Of a DNA stretch of 42,380 nt, positions 1-8,783 are shown piece after piece. The stretch's first letter is position 1, and every line of letters begins with the position of its first letter. The notes below the pieces were generated by a model. The model was not told the origin of the DNA and ran no database searches. It saw only the letters and a program-made list of their open reading frames with translations. The position numbers were made by a program, and so were the translations under genes. The stretch covers positions 1 through 42,380 of the forward strand of contig CAIRTW010000062.1 of assembly GCA_903881585.1 (NCBI GenBank), given 5' to 3'. Origin of the DNA: an uncultured Bacteroidota bacterium. GTDB taxonomy: Bacteria; Bacteroidota; Bacteroidia; Chitinophagales; Chitinophagaceae.

Positions 1-110
1 ATGACCTTTCTGATAAAGTTGCCGATCTAGTAAAAAGCATTGAAAATGAAACTATAAAAACGCTCACATCCTTCGACTATTATATGAATAGCTTTAGTGC
101 CGTTTTTTAA
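1..110 (+). CDS. 3' end of an unidentified gene (partial)
   Basis: An open frame enters from the left edge (codons in phase with base 3) and stops with TAA at 108-110. The 35 visible residues begin DLSDKVADLVKSIENE and end FSAVF; they look like an amphipathic helix followed by an aromatic-rich tail. No family can be assigned from so short a piece. The 119 bases between this stop and the next gene hold no convincing gene or terminator. That this is a real gene end is inferred only from the uninterrupted frame and ordinary codon use. Confidence 0.5.
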   Translation, partial: DLSDKVADLVKSIENETIKTLTSFDYYMNSFSAVF

Positions 111-229
111 TGTCTAATTGGTATAATTAAGTCTCTATTGCGCACTGACATAAGGCGATACCTTTAAATGATACCGCAATTTTAAAGCTATAACCTTAAA
201 ATAAGAATAAAAATGAGGCAAATATCAGT

Positions 230-628
230 TTACATTAAAGACGGCGGCTTCCTCATTTCCTTCTTCAGCGACTCCTTTTTCTTACTATCCAGTCGCTTCT
301 CTTTCGCCTCTTTAGATATTTTGGTGGGCTTGCGTTTCTTCGGCTTAATGAGGCTTTTGGCTACCAGTTGCTCCATTTTATTTTGGGCTATGGATTTGTT
401 CTCTATCTGTGAGCGAGCCTCGCTGCTTCTTACTGCCAACTGACCTTCTTTGTTTATTTTCTTTTCCAGTTTTGACTGTATCAGTTCTTTTTCTTCGTCT
501 GTAAAAAAGCGTGAGTTGGCCACATGCCACAGCGCCTCGGCCATGGTTTCCACCTTGTTCACGTTTTGGCCACCCTTGCCGCCACTACGCGCAGTTTTAA
601 AAGATATTTCAGAAGAAAAGTCGTTCAC
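230..628 (-). CDS. arfB: ArfB-type peptidyl-tRNA hydrolase (ribosome rescue factor)
   Basis: A 132-residue protein with the class I release factor catalytic motif GGQ at residues 19-21, inside the context SGGKGGQNVNKVET typical of ArfB/YaeJ/ICT1. It lacks the codon-recognition domains of RF1 and RF2. After the catalytic domain comes a long tail rich in Lys and Arg (about residues 92-132), which in ArfB inserts into the empty mRNA channel of stalled ribosomes. Known role: hydrolysis of peptidyl-tRNA on non-stop or stalled ribosomes in the cytoplasm. It lies 15 bp downstream of the secreted hypothetical gene on the same strand, so the two may be co-transcribed. Length and motif fit the family well; the assignment is firm. 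Confidence 0.93.
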   Translation of the reverse strand: MNDFSSEISFKTARSGGKGGQNVNKVETMAEALWHVANSRFFTDEEKELIQSKLEKKINKEGQLAVRSSEARSQIENKSIAQNKMEQLVAKSLIKPKKRKPTKISKEAKEKRLDSKKKESLKKEMRKPPSLM

Positions 629-643
629 ACAGCAAAAGTAGGA

Positions 644-1714
644 TTAATGTTTGGGGCGGTCATAAAATTGATAATAATAATGGCACTCGGCAGCATATAT
701 TTTCACCTTAGAGCCATCGGGCAGAAAACGGGTGTATTTTTCATCGCTTACTTCCGATGTTCGGTAAACCGGCTGGCCAAAAGAATTGTATCGAAACGTA
801 AAGTTATGATAGAGGCCTTTTCCTCCGTCTTTGAACGATAAAAGCCAGTGATCGCCATTATAGGTGAGCGTGTCTGGTGTTAGTATGTTCCAGGTGGTAT
901 CTGCTTTCTTTTCCTGGCGGTATAACACAAGGTCACCCTTATTGTATTCATACGAATTTCGAACCGTAATAGAAGAGGAGTCACTCTTTATATACTCCGT
1001 GATCTGTGCGGAGATCGTTTTAGTTTCACCATTCGCGCCATAGGAAAAATTCACAACCCGGTTTGGTGATTCGATCTTTGTTACCTGGTTCTTTGAATCG
1101 AAATAGTACAAAAACCCTACAGCAGAATCGGCAGATGCGACGGGAACAAATTTCTTTAACGATAGCCTGCCGCTTTTGTCATACATATACTGGACATAGC
1201 CGGCAAGTACAGTGGAATCTCCCGTGCTGTCTGGCAAATAAATATTCCGGGATTCAATTAGTTTATTGCGGCCATATTTATTCACTGTTTGCGTGTTGGT
1301 CAACAGGTTTACCTGCCTGCTGAGAGCCCCGCTCTTATCGTACTCATTCCATTCTACATAAGAAGTGCTCCAGTTTTCAATGAACAATATCGAATCTTCC
1401 TTATTGTCCATTTTGATGGCCGAGTCATACTCCGCCGGATAAATATCATAGAAACCTGGATCGTGCAAATAGGCCATTTCGGGGTATTTATCGGTATCTA
1501 CCGTATTCAGAAATACATACTTCAACTCATTGCTTCGGCTTTTGGTATACCCATAATGGATAGAATCAACCGGCACTGTGTATTCTTTGCCAGCCTCATC
1601 TTTATAAAGATAGTATCTGCTCTCGCCCACCAATCTTGTCAGTTGCTTTTGCGCATGGGCGTTTGCGCTTAGCAAGAGAATAAATACTACAATAAAGTTG
1701 ACTGGTATTCTCAT
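644..1714 (-). CDS. secreted hypothetical protein with YD/RHS-like repeats
   Basis: A protein of about 356 residues starting MRIPVNFIVVF, with a hydrophobic signal peptide ending near ANAHA-Q. An in-frame ATG 33 bases upstream (1747) would give a longer N-region; I chose the inner one because the signal peptide then has normal length. The body is β-rich with irregular Tyr/Asp/Gly motifs (EYDKSGALSR, VNKYGRNKL, YMYDKSGRLSLKK, YNSFGQPVY) that resemble the 'YDxxGr' repeats of RHS/YD proteins. This suggests an extracellular or periplasmic β-structure. No catalytic motif is visible. It is divergent from the reductase gene and upstream of arfB. Confidence 0.75.
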   Translation of the reverse strand: MRIPVNFIVVFILLLSANAHAQKQLTRLVGESRYYLYKDEAGKEYTVPVDSIHYGYTKSRSNELKYVFLNTVDTDKYPEMAYLHDPGFYDIYPAEYDSAIKMDNKEDSILFIENWSTSYVEWNEYDKSGALSRQVNLLTNTQTVNKYGRNKLIESRNIYLPDSTGDSTVLAGYVQYMYDKSGRLSLKKFVPVASADSAVGFLYYFDSKNQVTKIESPNRVVNFSYGANGETKTISAQITEYIKSDSSSITVRNSYEYNKGDLVLYRQEKKADTTWNILTPDTLTYNGDHWLLSFKDGGKGLYHNFTFRYNSFGQPVYRTSEVSDEKYTRFLPDGSKVKIYAAECHYYYQFYDRPKH

Positions 1715-1790
1715 AATTGTCGGGACCTTGTGCGAAAAATGCGACATTGTTTCTCCTGTTAAATTAGCTATTTTTATTCACGCTTTTGTC

Positions 1791-2840
1791 ATGCTTCCAG
1801 TTAGCCCCGGTTTACAAACATTAGTTATCACATCCATCCGCGAGGAGGCATCGGGGGTGAAAACTTTTTCTATCACGCCCGAAGACGGACGCGGTATACC
1901 CTATGCCGCCGGCCAGTTTATTACTTTAGTGTTCACCCATCATGGCAAAGAGGAGCGGCGTTCATTCTCTTTATCTTCCTCCCCTGTTCTAAATGAGCCG
2001 CTCGCTTTTACCATCAAGCGCATAGATAATGGTGCCTACTCCCGGCTGCTCATTGATAAAGCCCAGGTAGGAGATAAGTTATACACAGCAGGTGCTGCAG
2101 GCCTCTTCACATTGCCTGCGGAAATACCTGCCAAACAAATTTTCTTCTTTTCAGCAGGCATCGGCATCACTCCTGTTTTCTCTATTATCAAAACACTGCT
2201 GCACACTCAACCCGGCACTCATGCAGTGCTTATCTACAGTAACCGCTCACGGGAAGAAGTAGTTTTCTATAACAAGCTGCAAGCATTAGCAGAAAAATTT
2301 TCAGACCGGCTAAAACTGGTATTTCTCTACAGCACTTCTTTCGATCTTTCCCGTGCAAGATTGAGCAAGGCGCTATTGCCTGTATTACTCAAAGAAAATG
2401 CACTTGCACCAAAAACGGACCTGCTCTTTTATATTTGCGGGCCATTCAGCTACATGCGCATGGTCATAATATCGCTCGAGGAGCAGGGCATACATGAAGA
2501 CCAGATCAGGAAAGAAAATTTCAACACTAACGACCGCAATATAATTAAGGTAGAACCGCCGGATAAAGCTACGCATACTGCTACTATCAAATACCTGGGC
2601 AGAGAATATTCTTTTCCCGTAGCATATCCAGACACCATTTTGCAGGCTGCAAAAAAGAACGGCCTTTCACTGCCCTTTAGCTGCGAGGTAGGCCGCTGCG
2701 GCAGTTGTGCTGCCCGCTGCACCAGCGGCAAGGTTTGGCTCTCCTACAACGAAGTACTTATGGACACCGACCTGCAACATGGCAGCATACTCACCTGTGT
2801 AGGGCATCCCGTAAATGGCGATGTAACTATTGATGTGTAG
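1791..2840 (+). CDS. ferredoxin-NADP reductase-like flavoprotein with C-terminal 2Fe-2S domain
   Basis: Starting at MLPVSPGLQTLVI the protein has 349 residues. The open frame extends upstream to 1698, but that part overlaps the divergent gene and resembles no domain. Visible modules: an FAD-binding barrel with RRSFSLSSSP (R-x-x-S), an NAD(P)H-binding domain with SAGIGITPVFSI (GxGxTP), and a plant-type 2Fe-2S domain whose ligands lie in CEVGRCGSC (C-x4-C-x2-C) plus a fourth Cys in ILTCVGHP. This order matches the PaaE / Hcr / CDH-reductase class, which passes electrons from NAD(P)H through FAD and the cluster to an oxygenase or other acceptor. No oxygenase gene is adjacent, so the partner is unknown. 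A paaE name would overreach. Confidence 0.9.
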   Translation: MLPVSPGLQTLVITSIREEASGVKTFSITPEDGRGIPYAAGQFITLVFTHHGKEERRSFSLSSSPVLNEPLAFTIKRIDNGAYSRLLIDKAQVGDKLYTAGAAGLFTLPAEIPAKQIFFFSAGIGITPVFSIIKTLLHTQPGTHAVLIYSNRSREEVVFYNKLQALAEKFSDRLKLVFLYSTSFDLSRARLSKALLPVLLKENALAPKTDLLFYICGPFSYMRMVIISLEEQGIHEDQIRKENFNTNDRNIIKVEPPDKATHTATIKYLGREYSFPVAYPDTILQAAKKNGLSLPFSCEVGRCGSCAARCTSGKVWLSYNEVLMDTDLQHGSILTCVGHPVNGDVTIDV

Positions 2841-2864
2841 CATTTAGGTGTGGCACACTACCCG

Positions 2865-4574
2865 TTAATTCTGGTCCACACCCTTCTTACTCATATCCAC
2901 CACATGCCATTGATCCCCCACCTGGTACAGCAGCAGGTATCGCGCTGCAGGCTGCTTCAGCGTAAGCTCATAAAAACGCCCGCCGTCTATCATGTTCAGC
3001 TTGTAGTCTTCGTTTTCGTAGCTATGGCCGCCCTGGCCTTCATACCACCACCAGGTGCCCCATTGGTTCAACGTCACACGCACCATGCTGTCGTTGAGCA
3101 CTAAGGTATGCACACCATCTTCGGGCGTCTCCATGTTGTAAGATAGGCCGTCATACACCTTATTGCTGATAGCCTTTGCCGGCAGGAGCAGGTTGTGCAT
3201 GAGCTTGTACTCACTATCTTTTTCAGAGCCTATCATAGGCACACCATGCATTGACTCCGGCAGATTCAGTAATACAAGTATCTTATCTCCGGCATCCGGC
3301 AGTTGCTGCAGCAACCCATAGTCCACTTTATATGACTTCCCCCAATACCTGCTCACCAATATCGCAAAGCGCAGGTTGGCCAACGCATATACTCCGAGCA
3401 CTCCCCACCGCACATATTGCATGGTGATAAAGCCCGCAAGCACCGCCAGCAGCATATAAAAAAATGCTCCGGTGAAATAGGTATATCTGTCAAATAGCAC
3501 CAGCAGCAAGTTCCCGAACCACAGTGGCAGCAGCAGCACAAAAGTTATAAGCATCCACGCAAACAGCAGGCTGGCCACTTTCCCTTTGCCGCTCATGGAC
3601 TTGAAGCGATAAACAATATACCCGCAGATAGTTACCACCACAGCATAAAAAGCAACGATGCCCTTAGTGCTGTCGCAAAGATCATAGACCTTTTCCCTCA
3701 CCTCATGCCCAAAGAACCTGCCCAGGAACAACAGATGGAAAAGATACTTCGCCGGCTTGCCAAGACCCGTCAGCGGCCCCGCAATAGCAGCATCAGTGCC
3801 TATTCGCGATACCCAGCTGCCGTACAGCACCCTGAACTCAACCAGTCTGAGGCAGAACATAATAAGCTCCGGCACAAAAAAGAGCAGCAATACTTTTGCA
3901 AACCGGCCCCTATTAGTCATGCCACCTGAATTATAGAATACCGTCAGCATCAGCACCAGCCATGGTGTTATGTAAAACACCTCCAGCGTATGTGTGGACA
4001 GCAGATAAACAATAGCCGCCCACCATGCATACTTGTTGTTCCCGGTATGTACGTACTTCCGCACCCATACCAGCACCAGCAATATAATTAGCAGCCCCTG
4101 CAAAAAATGAAACGAAGGCTCCCAAACCACTACCTCGGAGAGATAAGGTGATATGCAAAACAGGACCACCCCGGTAAAAGATATTTCCCTGCTGTTCTTT
4201 ACGCCCACATCATCAAGTAATGCCTGGCACAGACCGAACAAAAGCGTAGCATTGATGACATGTAGCGTAATAAACAACAAGTGCCACAGCCATGCATGTA
4301 TGCCGAAGATCTGGTAGAAGATCCACGTCACAAACTGTGTTACCTGGTAGAGGCTGGTAACTTTAAAATTGCTGCGGTTGATGTATTCCCAAAAGCCGCG
4401 ATTCTTCACCTGGTCCAGCCAACCCGTAAAGTCGGTTACGAATCCAGCCTTGGCAGCCGGCAGGTAAAGGATAAACATCAGCGCCCACAAAATGCAAAAC
4501 ACTCCGACCCGCTTTTTTTGCGCGGCATTTTCGGGGGTCATGAGGTCAATATTTGAATTGCTATCGTTAAGCAC
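2865..4574 (-). CDS. polytopic membrane protein, GT-C glycosyltransferase-like
   Basis: A 569-residue protein with about ten or more hydrophobic segments between residues 25 and 410, then a soluble C-terminal domain of about 150 residues rich in Trp/Tyr/Gly (for example GTWWWYEGQGGHSYENEDYKL). An acidic residue in the first extracytoplasmic loop (FVTDFTGWLDQV) and large periplasmic loops recall GT-C enzymes of the PMT/TMTC type, which use lipid-linked sugars. No diagnostic catalytic motif is certain. It is convergent with the reductase gene (24 bp gap) and lies 60 bp from mgtE on the same strand. The family call is inferred from topology. Confidence 0.7.
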   Translation of the reverse strand: MLNDSNSNIDLMTPENAAQKKRVGVFCILWALMFILYLPAAKAGFVTDFTGWLDQVKNRGFWEYINRSNFKVTSLYQVTQFVTWIFYQIFGIHAWLWHLLFITLHVINATLLFGLCQALLDDVGVKNSREISFTGVVLFCISPYLSEVVVWEPSFHFLQGLLIILLVLVWVRKYVHTGNNKYAWWAAIVYLLSTHTLEVFYITPWLVLMLTVFYNSGGMTNRGRFAKVLLLFFVPELIMFCLRLVEFRVLYGSWVSRIGTDAAIAGPLTGLGKPAKYLFHLLFLGRFFGHEVREKVYDLCDSTKGIVAFYAVVVTICGYIVYRFKSMSGKGKVASLLFAWMLITFVLLLPLWFGNLLLVLFDRYTYFTGAFFYMLLAVLAGFITMQYVRWGVLGVYALANLRFAILVSRYWGKSYKVDYGLLQQLPDAGDKILVLLNLPESMHGVPMIGSEKDSEYKLMHNLLLPAKAISNKVYDGLSYNMETPEDGVHTLVLNDSMVRVTLNQWGTWWWYEGQGGHSYENEDYKLNMIDGGRFYELTLKQPAARYLLLYQVGDQWHVVDMSKKGVDQN

Positions 4575-4634
4575 TTAGATGGTGTTACTACAAATATACT
4601 CATCGATATGCTTTGTAGTATGCGCTCATCCAGC

Positions 4635-6053
4635 CTATAAATGCAGCATCATCGCCGCCACACTAAAATAAATGATAAGCCCCGTTACATCCACAAGCGT
4701 AGCCACAAACGGCGCCGATGATGTGGCAGGGTCCAGCTTCAGCCTTTTCAGCACTATTGGTATCATGGATCCGCTCAGAGTGCCCCACATCACAATGCCG
4801 ATAAGGGAGAAGGAAACGGTAAGCCCCACCAGCACCCAGCTCCCCGGCACCCCTCCCTGTGGGATGCCTGACTCCTGGGCAACTGCGCGGATATTATAAT
4901 TCCAGAAAGAGAGCTTCTGCCATATGGTGATGCGAACAAACCCGATACTGCCTAGTATAAGGCCCAGTGTGAGACCCGAGAATATTTCACGGCGCATTAC
5001 ATACCACCAGTCGCGCGGCGACAATTCTTTAAGGGCCATAGCGCGTATGATAAGCGTTGCTGCCTGCGAGCCGCTGTTGCCACCGCTGCTCATGATGAGT
5101 GGCACAAACATGGCCAGCACAACCAACTTATCCAGTTCACCCTGGAAGTGCTGCATGGCAGTAGCCGTCAGCATTTCACTCAGAAACAGGATGATGAGCC
5201 AGCCCGCCCGCTTTTGTATCAGCGTAAAGAAGCCCGTTTTCACATACGGCAGGTCCAGCGATTCCACACCACCAAACTGCTGCATGTCTTTGGTGTCTTT
5301 TTCTTCCGCCTCATCGATCACATCATCTATCGTCACCACCCCCATCACCACATTATTGCTGTTGGTCACCGGCAGGGCCACACGGTCGTACTCCTTAAAT
5401 TTCTGTATCGCGTCCTCTATGCTGTCCTGTATGTCCAGTTTCACATAAAATCCGTCCATTATGTCCTCTATCGTCTTGCTGTGCTCGTTCAGCACCAGCC
5501 GGCGTATCGGTATATCGTCCACCAGTTTGCCGGTATTGTCCACCACAAAGATCACATTGGCGGCAGGTGTATCGGTATAGAACCGGCGCAGATGTTCTAT
5601 CGCCTGGCCTATGGTCCATTCCTTTCTTACAGTGGTGAAGTTGGTATTTATCAGGCGCGCCACGCTGTTTTCCGGGTAGCCCAGCAGGTCGTAGGTAGCC
5701 AGCCTGTTTTTATCATTCAGCAGATTCAGGAATTCCGTTACCTGCACACCGTCCAGCGTATCAAAAAACGCGATACGGTCGTTCGACTCCAGGCTGTTCA
5801 GGATGTTCGATATTTTCGGACGCGGCAGCTCATCTATCACCCCTATCTGCAGCACATGGTCCAGGAACGAGAATATCTGTATCTGTATTTTTTCCGGTAA
5901 AGAGAGGAAAGTATTTATCGCAAATTCTTTCGGCAGTGAGCCCAATAGCTTAGACACCTCAGCCGGATAGTCTTCATCCTTGCTGTGGTGCAGCAACTCG
6001 CTGAGGTCGCCTTCCAGAATTTTCTCCCTTAGATCCTGAACCAGCATTGCCAT
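4635..6053 (-). CDS. mgtE: magnesium transporter MgtE
   Basis: A 472-residue protein with the full MgtE architecture. The helical N domain covers about residues 30-135, two CBS domains about 140-260 (second one with VALPVTNSNNVVMGVVTIDDVID), and five transmembrane helices follow from about residue 285. The pore helix signature is present (PLIMSSGGNSGSQAATLIIR), as is the late motif DPATSSAPFVATLVDVTG, whose Asp residues line the Mg2+ pathway in this family. The protein is an inner-membrane Mg2+ channel gated by Mg2+ binding to the N and CBS domains. Length matches the family. The start MAMLVQDL is kept; a frame running further upstream would cross a hairpin repeat at 6101-6132 and is not convincing. 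Confidence 0.95.
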   Translation of the reverse strand: MAMLVQDLREKILEGDLSELLHHSKDEDYPAEVSKLLGSLPKEFAINTFLSLPEKIQIQIFSFLDHVLQIGVIDELPRPKISNILNSLESNDRIAFFDTLDGVQVTEFLNLLNDKNRLATYDLLGYPENSVARLINTNFTTVRKEWTIGQAIEHLRRFYTDTPAANVIFVVDNTGKLVDDIPIRRLVLNEHSKTIEDIMDGFYVKLDIQDSIEDAIQKFKEYDRVALPVTNSNNVVMGVVTIDDVIDEAEEKDTKDMQQFGGVESLDLPYVKTGFFTLIQKRAGWLIILFLSEMLTATAMQHFQGELDKLVVLAMFVPLIMSSGGNSGSQAATLIIRAMALKELSPRDWWYVMRREIFSGLTLGLILGSIGFVRITIWQKLSFWNYNIRAVAQESGIPQGGVPGSWVLVGLTVSFSLIGIVMWGTLSGSMIPIVLKRLKLDPATSSAPFVATLVDVTGLIIYFSVAAMMLHL

Positions 6054-6100
6054 CCATATTTAATAGATTTAGAATTGGATTGTACTTACCGAAAGTACGC

Positions 6101-6132
6101 TTGCCCGAACGTACTTCTGTACGGGCGGGCAA
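6101..6132. repeat. hairpin repeat, copy A (CCGAA...GGCGGG family)
   Basis: TTGCCCGAA is followed by a 5-bp arm CGTAC, loop TTCT, arm GTACG, then GGCGGGCAA. Similar elements lie at 8620-8647 and 22940-22970, with the same flanks but a different arm sequence. It sits in the 302-bp gap between mgtE and the TPR gene, which otherwise shows only AT-rich sequence with no gene. Confidence 0.6.
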
Positions 6133-6354
6133 AATTAACCTTATTTCGGTAGCTGCAAACAATTAATTTGAGCGTTTTCAGGCTATTTCATTAATTAATC
6201 ATTAAAAATATTGGGGGTTGTAGAAAATGGCAAGTGGATACCTGGTTTTTAAAATATCATAAATGTTAATTCTGATGATTGTCCTTTGCAGATATTTGCC
6301 AGATGAGTTTCTATTGAGAAAATAAAAGAACTTCGTAAAGTCTGCCATCAGCCC

Positions 6355-8532
6355 ATGAAAAAACTATTTTCTTCTGTCCTTCTTCTTTTCATAACAGCAA
6401 CCGCTTTCTGCCAGAACGCTGAGATAGACGACTATACCCGCAACATACAGATCAACCCATACAGCGCCGAATCTTATTACGGCAGGGCCAACGCCAAACG
6501 CAAGGCGCACGACACCACTGGCGCTATAGCAGACTATACAAAGGCGATCTCACTTGATCCAGCACTGAAGAAAGCTTACTACAACCGGGCCTATACTTTC
6601 TTTCACCTCAGAAAATACAAAAACGCTATAGACGATTATTCAACAGCTATTGGTCTTGATACGGCCTATGCAAAGGCATATTACAGCCGTGGCGAAGCAA
6701 AATTTGAAGCACACGATTATACCGGTGCCATAGCAGACTATTTCGCTGCAGACAAAATTGATACGGTTTTCGCTATTCCTTACTTCAAAGTTGGTATAGC
6801 CAAATACCGCCTCAATGATCTGGCTGGCGCAATTACCGATTACACAAAAGCCCTGGAAAAAGATACGGCCAGGGCACCTATCTATTTTAATCGTGGTGAA
6901 GCAAAGTATGCGCTGAAAGACTATTCCGGTGCTATAGACGATTATACAGCCTCAGTAAATATCAAAAGAGATCCTGCGACCTACAACAGCCGGGGCAATG
7001 CGAACAACAAGCTTAACGGCCCCGCCGCTGCAATAACCGACTATACCATCGCGCTGTTGCTGGATAGTAATTATTCGACCGCATACTACAACCGGGGCAC
7101 TGCCGAATACGCGCAGAATGATTTTGTAAAAGCAATTGCAGATCACTCCAAAGCAATAAAAATAAATCCGGGATATGTGGAAGCCTATATTGGTCGGGGC
7201 ATGGCAAAAGCAGCACAGCACAACTACGCCAATGCTATTACCGATTATTCCAAGGCACTGGAAAAAGACAAAGTGAACGCAACTGCCTACTACCAGCGGG
7301 CAGAATCCCGCTACGCACTGAAGGATTATAGTAAAGCCACCGAAGACTATAACAAAGCCATAAGCATAGATCCCAAAGACGCAAAAATGTACAACGGACT
7401 CGGAAATGCAGCCCAGGCCCTGAAAGATGAAAATGCAGCTGTAAACGCATACACAAAGGCCATCGGCCTTGATCCGTCCTATACACGGGCATATGTGAGC
7501 AGGGGTGTAGCAAATGTGGCGCTGCTAAAGTATGAAGTTGCTGTAACGGATTTTAATAAAGCCATAGCGTTAGATGCCAGGTTTGCCGGTGCATATTACA
7601 ACCGCGGTATTGCCCGGTTTAAAATGCAAAATGACAGCGGAGCTATAAATGATGAGAACAAAGCCATAGCCCTCAACCCCACCTACGCCGAAGCCTGGTA
7701 CACCCGTGGCCAGGTAAAGAGCGACATGAAAAACGATACCGATGCTATTGCAGATTACGACAAAGCGATCGCCCTGATGCCCGCTTATGCCGAGGCTTTC
7801 TATAGCAGGGGCATATCAAAAGTGAAATTGCAGAACGATACGGGGGCGATAAACGATGAGAGCAAAGCCATAGCGCTGAACCCCAACTATACCGATGCCT
7901 ACTACAACAGGGCCGTTGTAAAAAGCATGTTACAGCAGGACAGTGCAGCTATAAAAGATTACAACAAGGCTTTATCGCTGAATCCATCTTTTAGCGCAGC
8001 TTACTACAACCGCGCCATATCCAAAAACAAGATCCAGGACCACAGCGGCGCACTAGCCGACTATACTGCCGTAATAAAGATAGATACTGGCTCAGTGCAG
8101 GCATATTACAACAGGGGAGCAGAACGTGCAGCATTAAAAGACGACAGTGGTGCCATAAAGGACTATAACAAAGCAATATCGCTAAGCCCCGGCTTTGCAG
8201 GAGCCTACGTAAGAAAAGGCATCTCCGAAGACAATCTGCAGAACGATAGCGCAGCGGTTGAAGAGTTTACCAAAGCCCTCGACCTGAGTCCCGATACACT
8301 GGCTTACTACAGCCGCGGCACTGCAAAAATAAAACTCGCCAACTACGACGGAGCCATAGGCGACTTCACCAGTGCCATAGACATGGACTCCCTGTATGCA
8401 AAGCCCTACACTTTTCGCGGTGTATGCCGTATACTCACCGGTGAAAAAAAGAGCGGCTGCAACGACCTGAAAAACGCACAAAGGCTCGGCGATGCGAGAG
8501 CAGAGAAATATATAAAGGATGCCTGTAAGTAA
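6355..8532 (+). CDS. secreted tetratricopeptide-repeat protein (about 20 TPR units)
   Basis: A 725-residue protein with an N-terminal signal peptide (Lys-Lys, hydrophobic core, cut near TAFCQ). It is then built almost wholly of consecutive 34-residue TPR units of the form AYYNRGxAkxxlxDyxGAIxDYxKAIxLdP. I count 20 units by their AYY-x-R turns. The repeats stay close to consensus throughout, as in TPR solenoids that scaffold periplasmic or outer-membrane complexes. The C-terminal cap (about 690-725) carries two Cys residues, CNDLKNAQRLG...KDAC, a pattern common in secreted Bacteroidota TPR proteins. No enzymatic domain is attached, so the partner is unknown. It is flanked by gaps of about 300 and 250 bp and is probably transcribed alone. 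Confidence 0.85.
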   Translation: MKKLFSSVLLLFITATAFCQNAEIDDYTRNIQINPYSAESYYGRANAKRKAHDTTGAIADYTKAISLDPALKKAYYNRAYTFFHLRKYKNAIDDYSTAIGLDTAYAKAYYSRGEAKFEAHDYTGAIADYFAADKIDTVFAIPYFKVGIAKYRLNDLAGAITDYTKALEKDTARAPIYFNRGEAKYALKDYSGAIDDYTASVNIKRDPATYNSRGNANNKLNGPAAAITDYTIALLLDSNYSTAYYNRGTAEYAQNDFVKAIADHSKAIKINPGYVEAYIGRGMAKAAQHNYANAITDYSKALEKDKVNATAYYQRAESRYALKDYSKATEDYNKAISIDPKDAKMYNGLGNAAQALKDENAAVNAYTKAIGLDPSYTRAYVSRGVANVALLKYEVAVTDFNKAIALDARFAGAYYNRGIARFKMQNDSGAINDENKAIALNPTYAEAWYTRGQVKSDMKNDTDAIADYDKAIALMPAYAEAFYSRGISKVKLQNDTGAINDESKAIALNPNYTDAYYNRAVVKSMLQQDSAAIKDYNKALSLNPSFSAAYYNRAISKNKIQDHSGALADYTAVIKIDTGSVQAYYNRGAERAALKDDSGAIKDYNKAISLSPGFAGAYVRKGISEDNLQNDSAAVEEFTKALDLSPDTLAYYSRGTAKIKLANYDGAIGDFTSAIDMDSLYAKPYTFRGVCRILTGEKKSGCNDLKNAQRLGDARAEKYIKDACK

Positions 8533-8619
8533 CCATTGGGATGTTGAAGGGACACTAAACAGAGCTGTTTAACCAATCTCTTATTTTTCATAAAATAAGG
8601 CACGTAATACCTCCCCTCC

Positions 8620-8647
8620 CCGTCCGAACGGCTTCAGCCGGGCGGGC
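8620..8647. repeat. hairpin repeat, copy B
   Basis: CCGTCCGAA, arm CGGCT, loop TC, arm AGCCG, then GGCGGGC. Same flanks as the copy at 6101-6132, with a different but still complementary arm pair. It is nested between CCTCCCCTCCCC (8610-8621) and AGGAGGGG (8655-8662), which can pair as an outer stem. Confidence 0.6.
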
Positions 8648-8664
8648 TGTTTTTAGGAGGGGAC

Positions 8665-8686
8665 AACCGGTCGCTTGCGACCGGTT
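8665..8686. repeat. perfect palindrome AACCGGTCGC-TT-GCGACCGGTT
   Basis: Ten-bp perfect arms (8665-8674 and 8677-8686) around a 2-base centre, directly after the hairpin repeat at 8620 and before GGTTTGGGGTGG. It may help end transcription of the TPR gene or be part of a composite dispersed repeat. No T-tract follows, so it is not called a terminator. Confidence 0.55.
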
Positions 8687-8730
8687 TGGGGTGGTTGGTT
8701 CGCGCCGGACACCCTACGCATTTCGCGCAT

Positions 8731-8763
8731 AAAAAAAACGCCCCGGAATAATATCCCGGGGCG
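8731..8763 (-). terminator. rho-independent terminator of the coiled-coil lipoprotein gene
   Basis: The arms CGCCCCGG (8739-8746) and CCGGGGCG (8756-8763) form a GC-rich 8-bp stem. On the minus strand the hairpin is followed by a run of eight T residues (A run 8731-8738 on the plus strand). It lies 20 bp past the stop of the minus-strand gene ending at 8784. Confidence 0.85.
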
Positions 8764-8783
8764 CAGCAATCATTAAGAAGATC

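Noticed and set aside
5148-5900. Long open frame (250 codons) on the plus strand
   Set aside because: It is fully antisense to mgtE, is rich in His, Tyr and Gln in a way typical of antisense frames, and has no recognisable domain.
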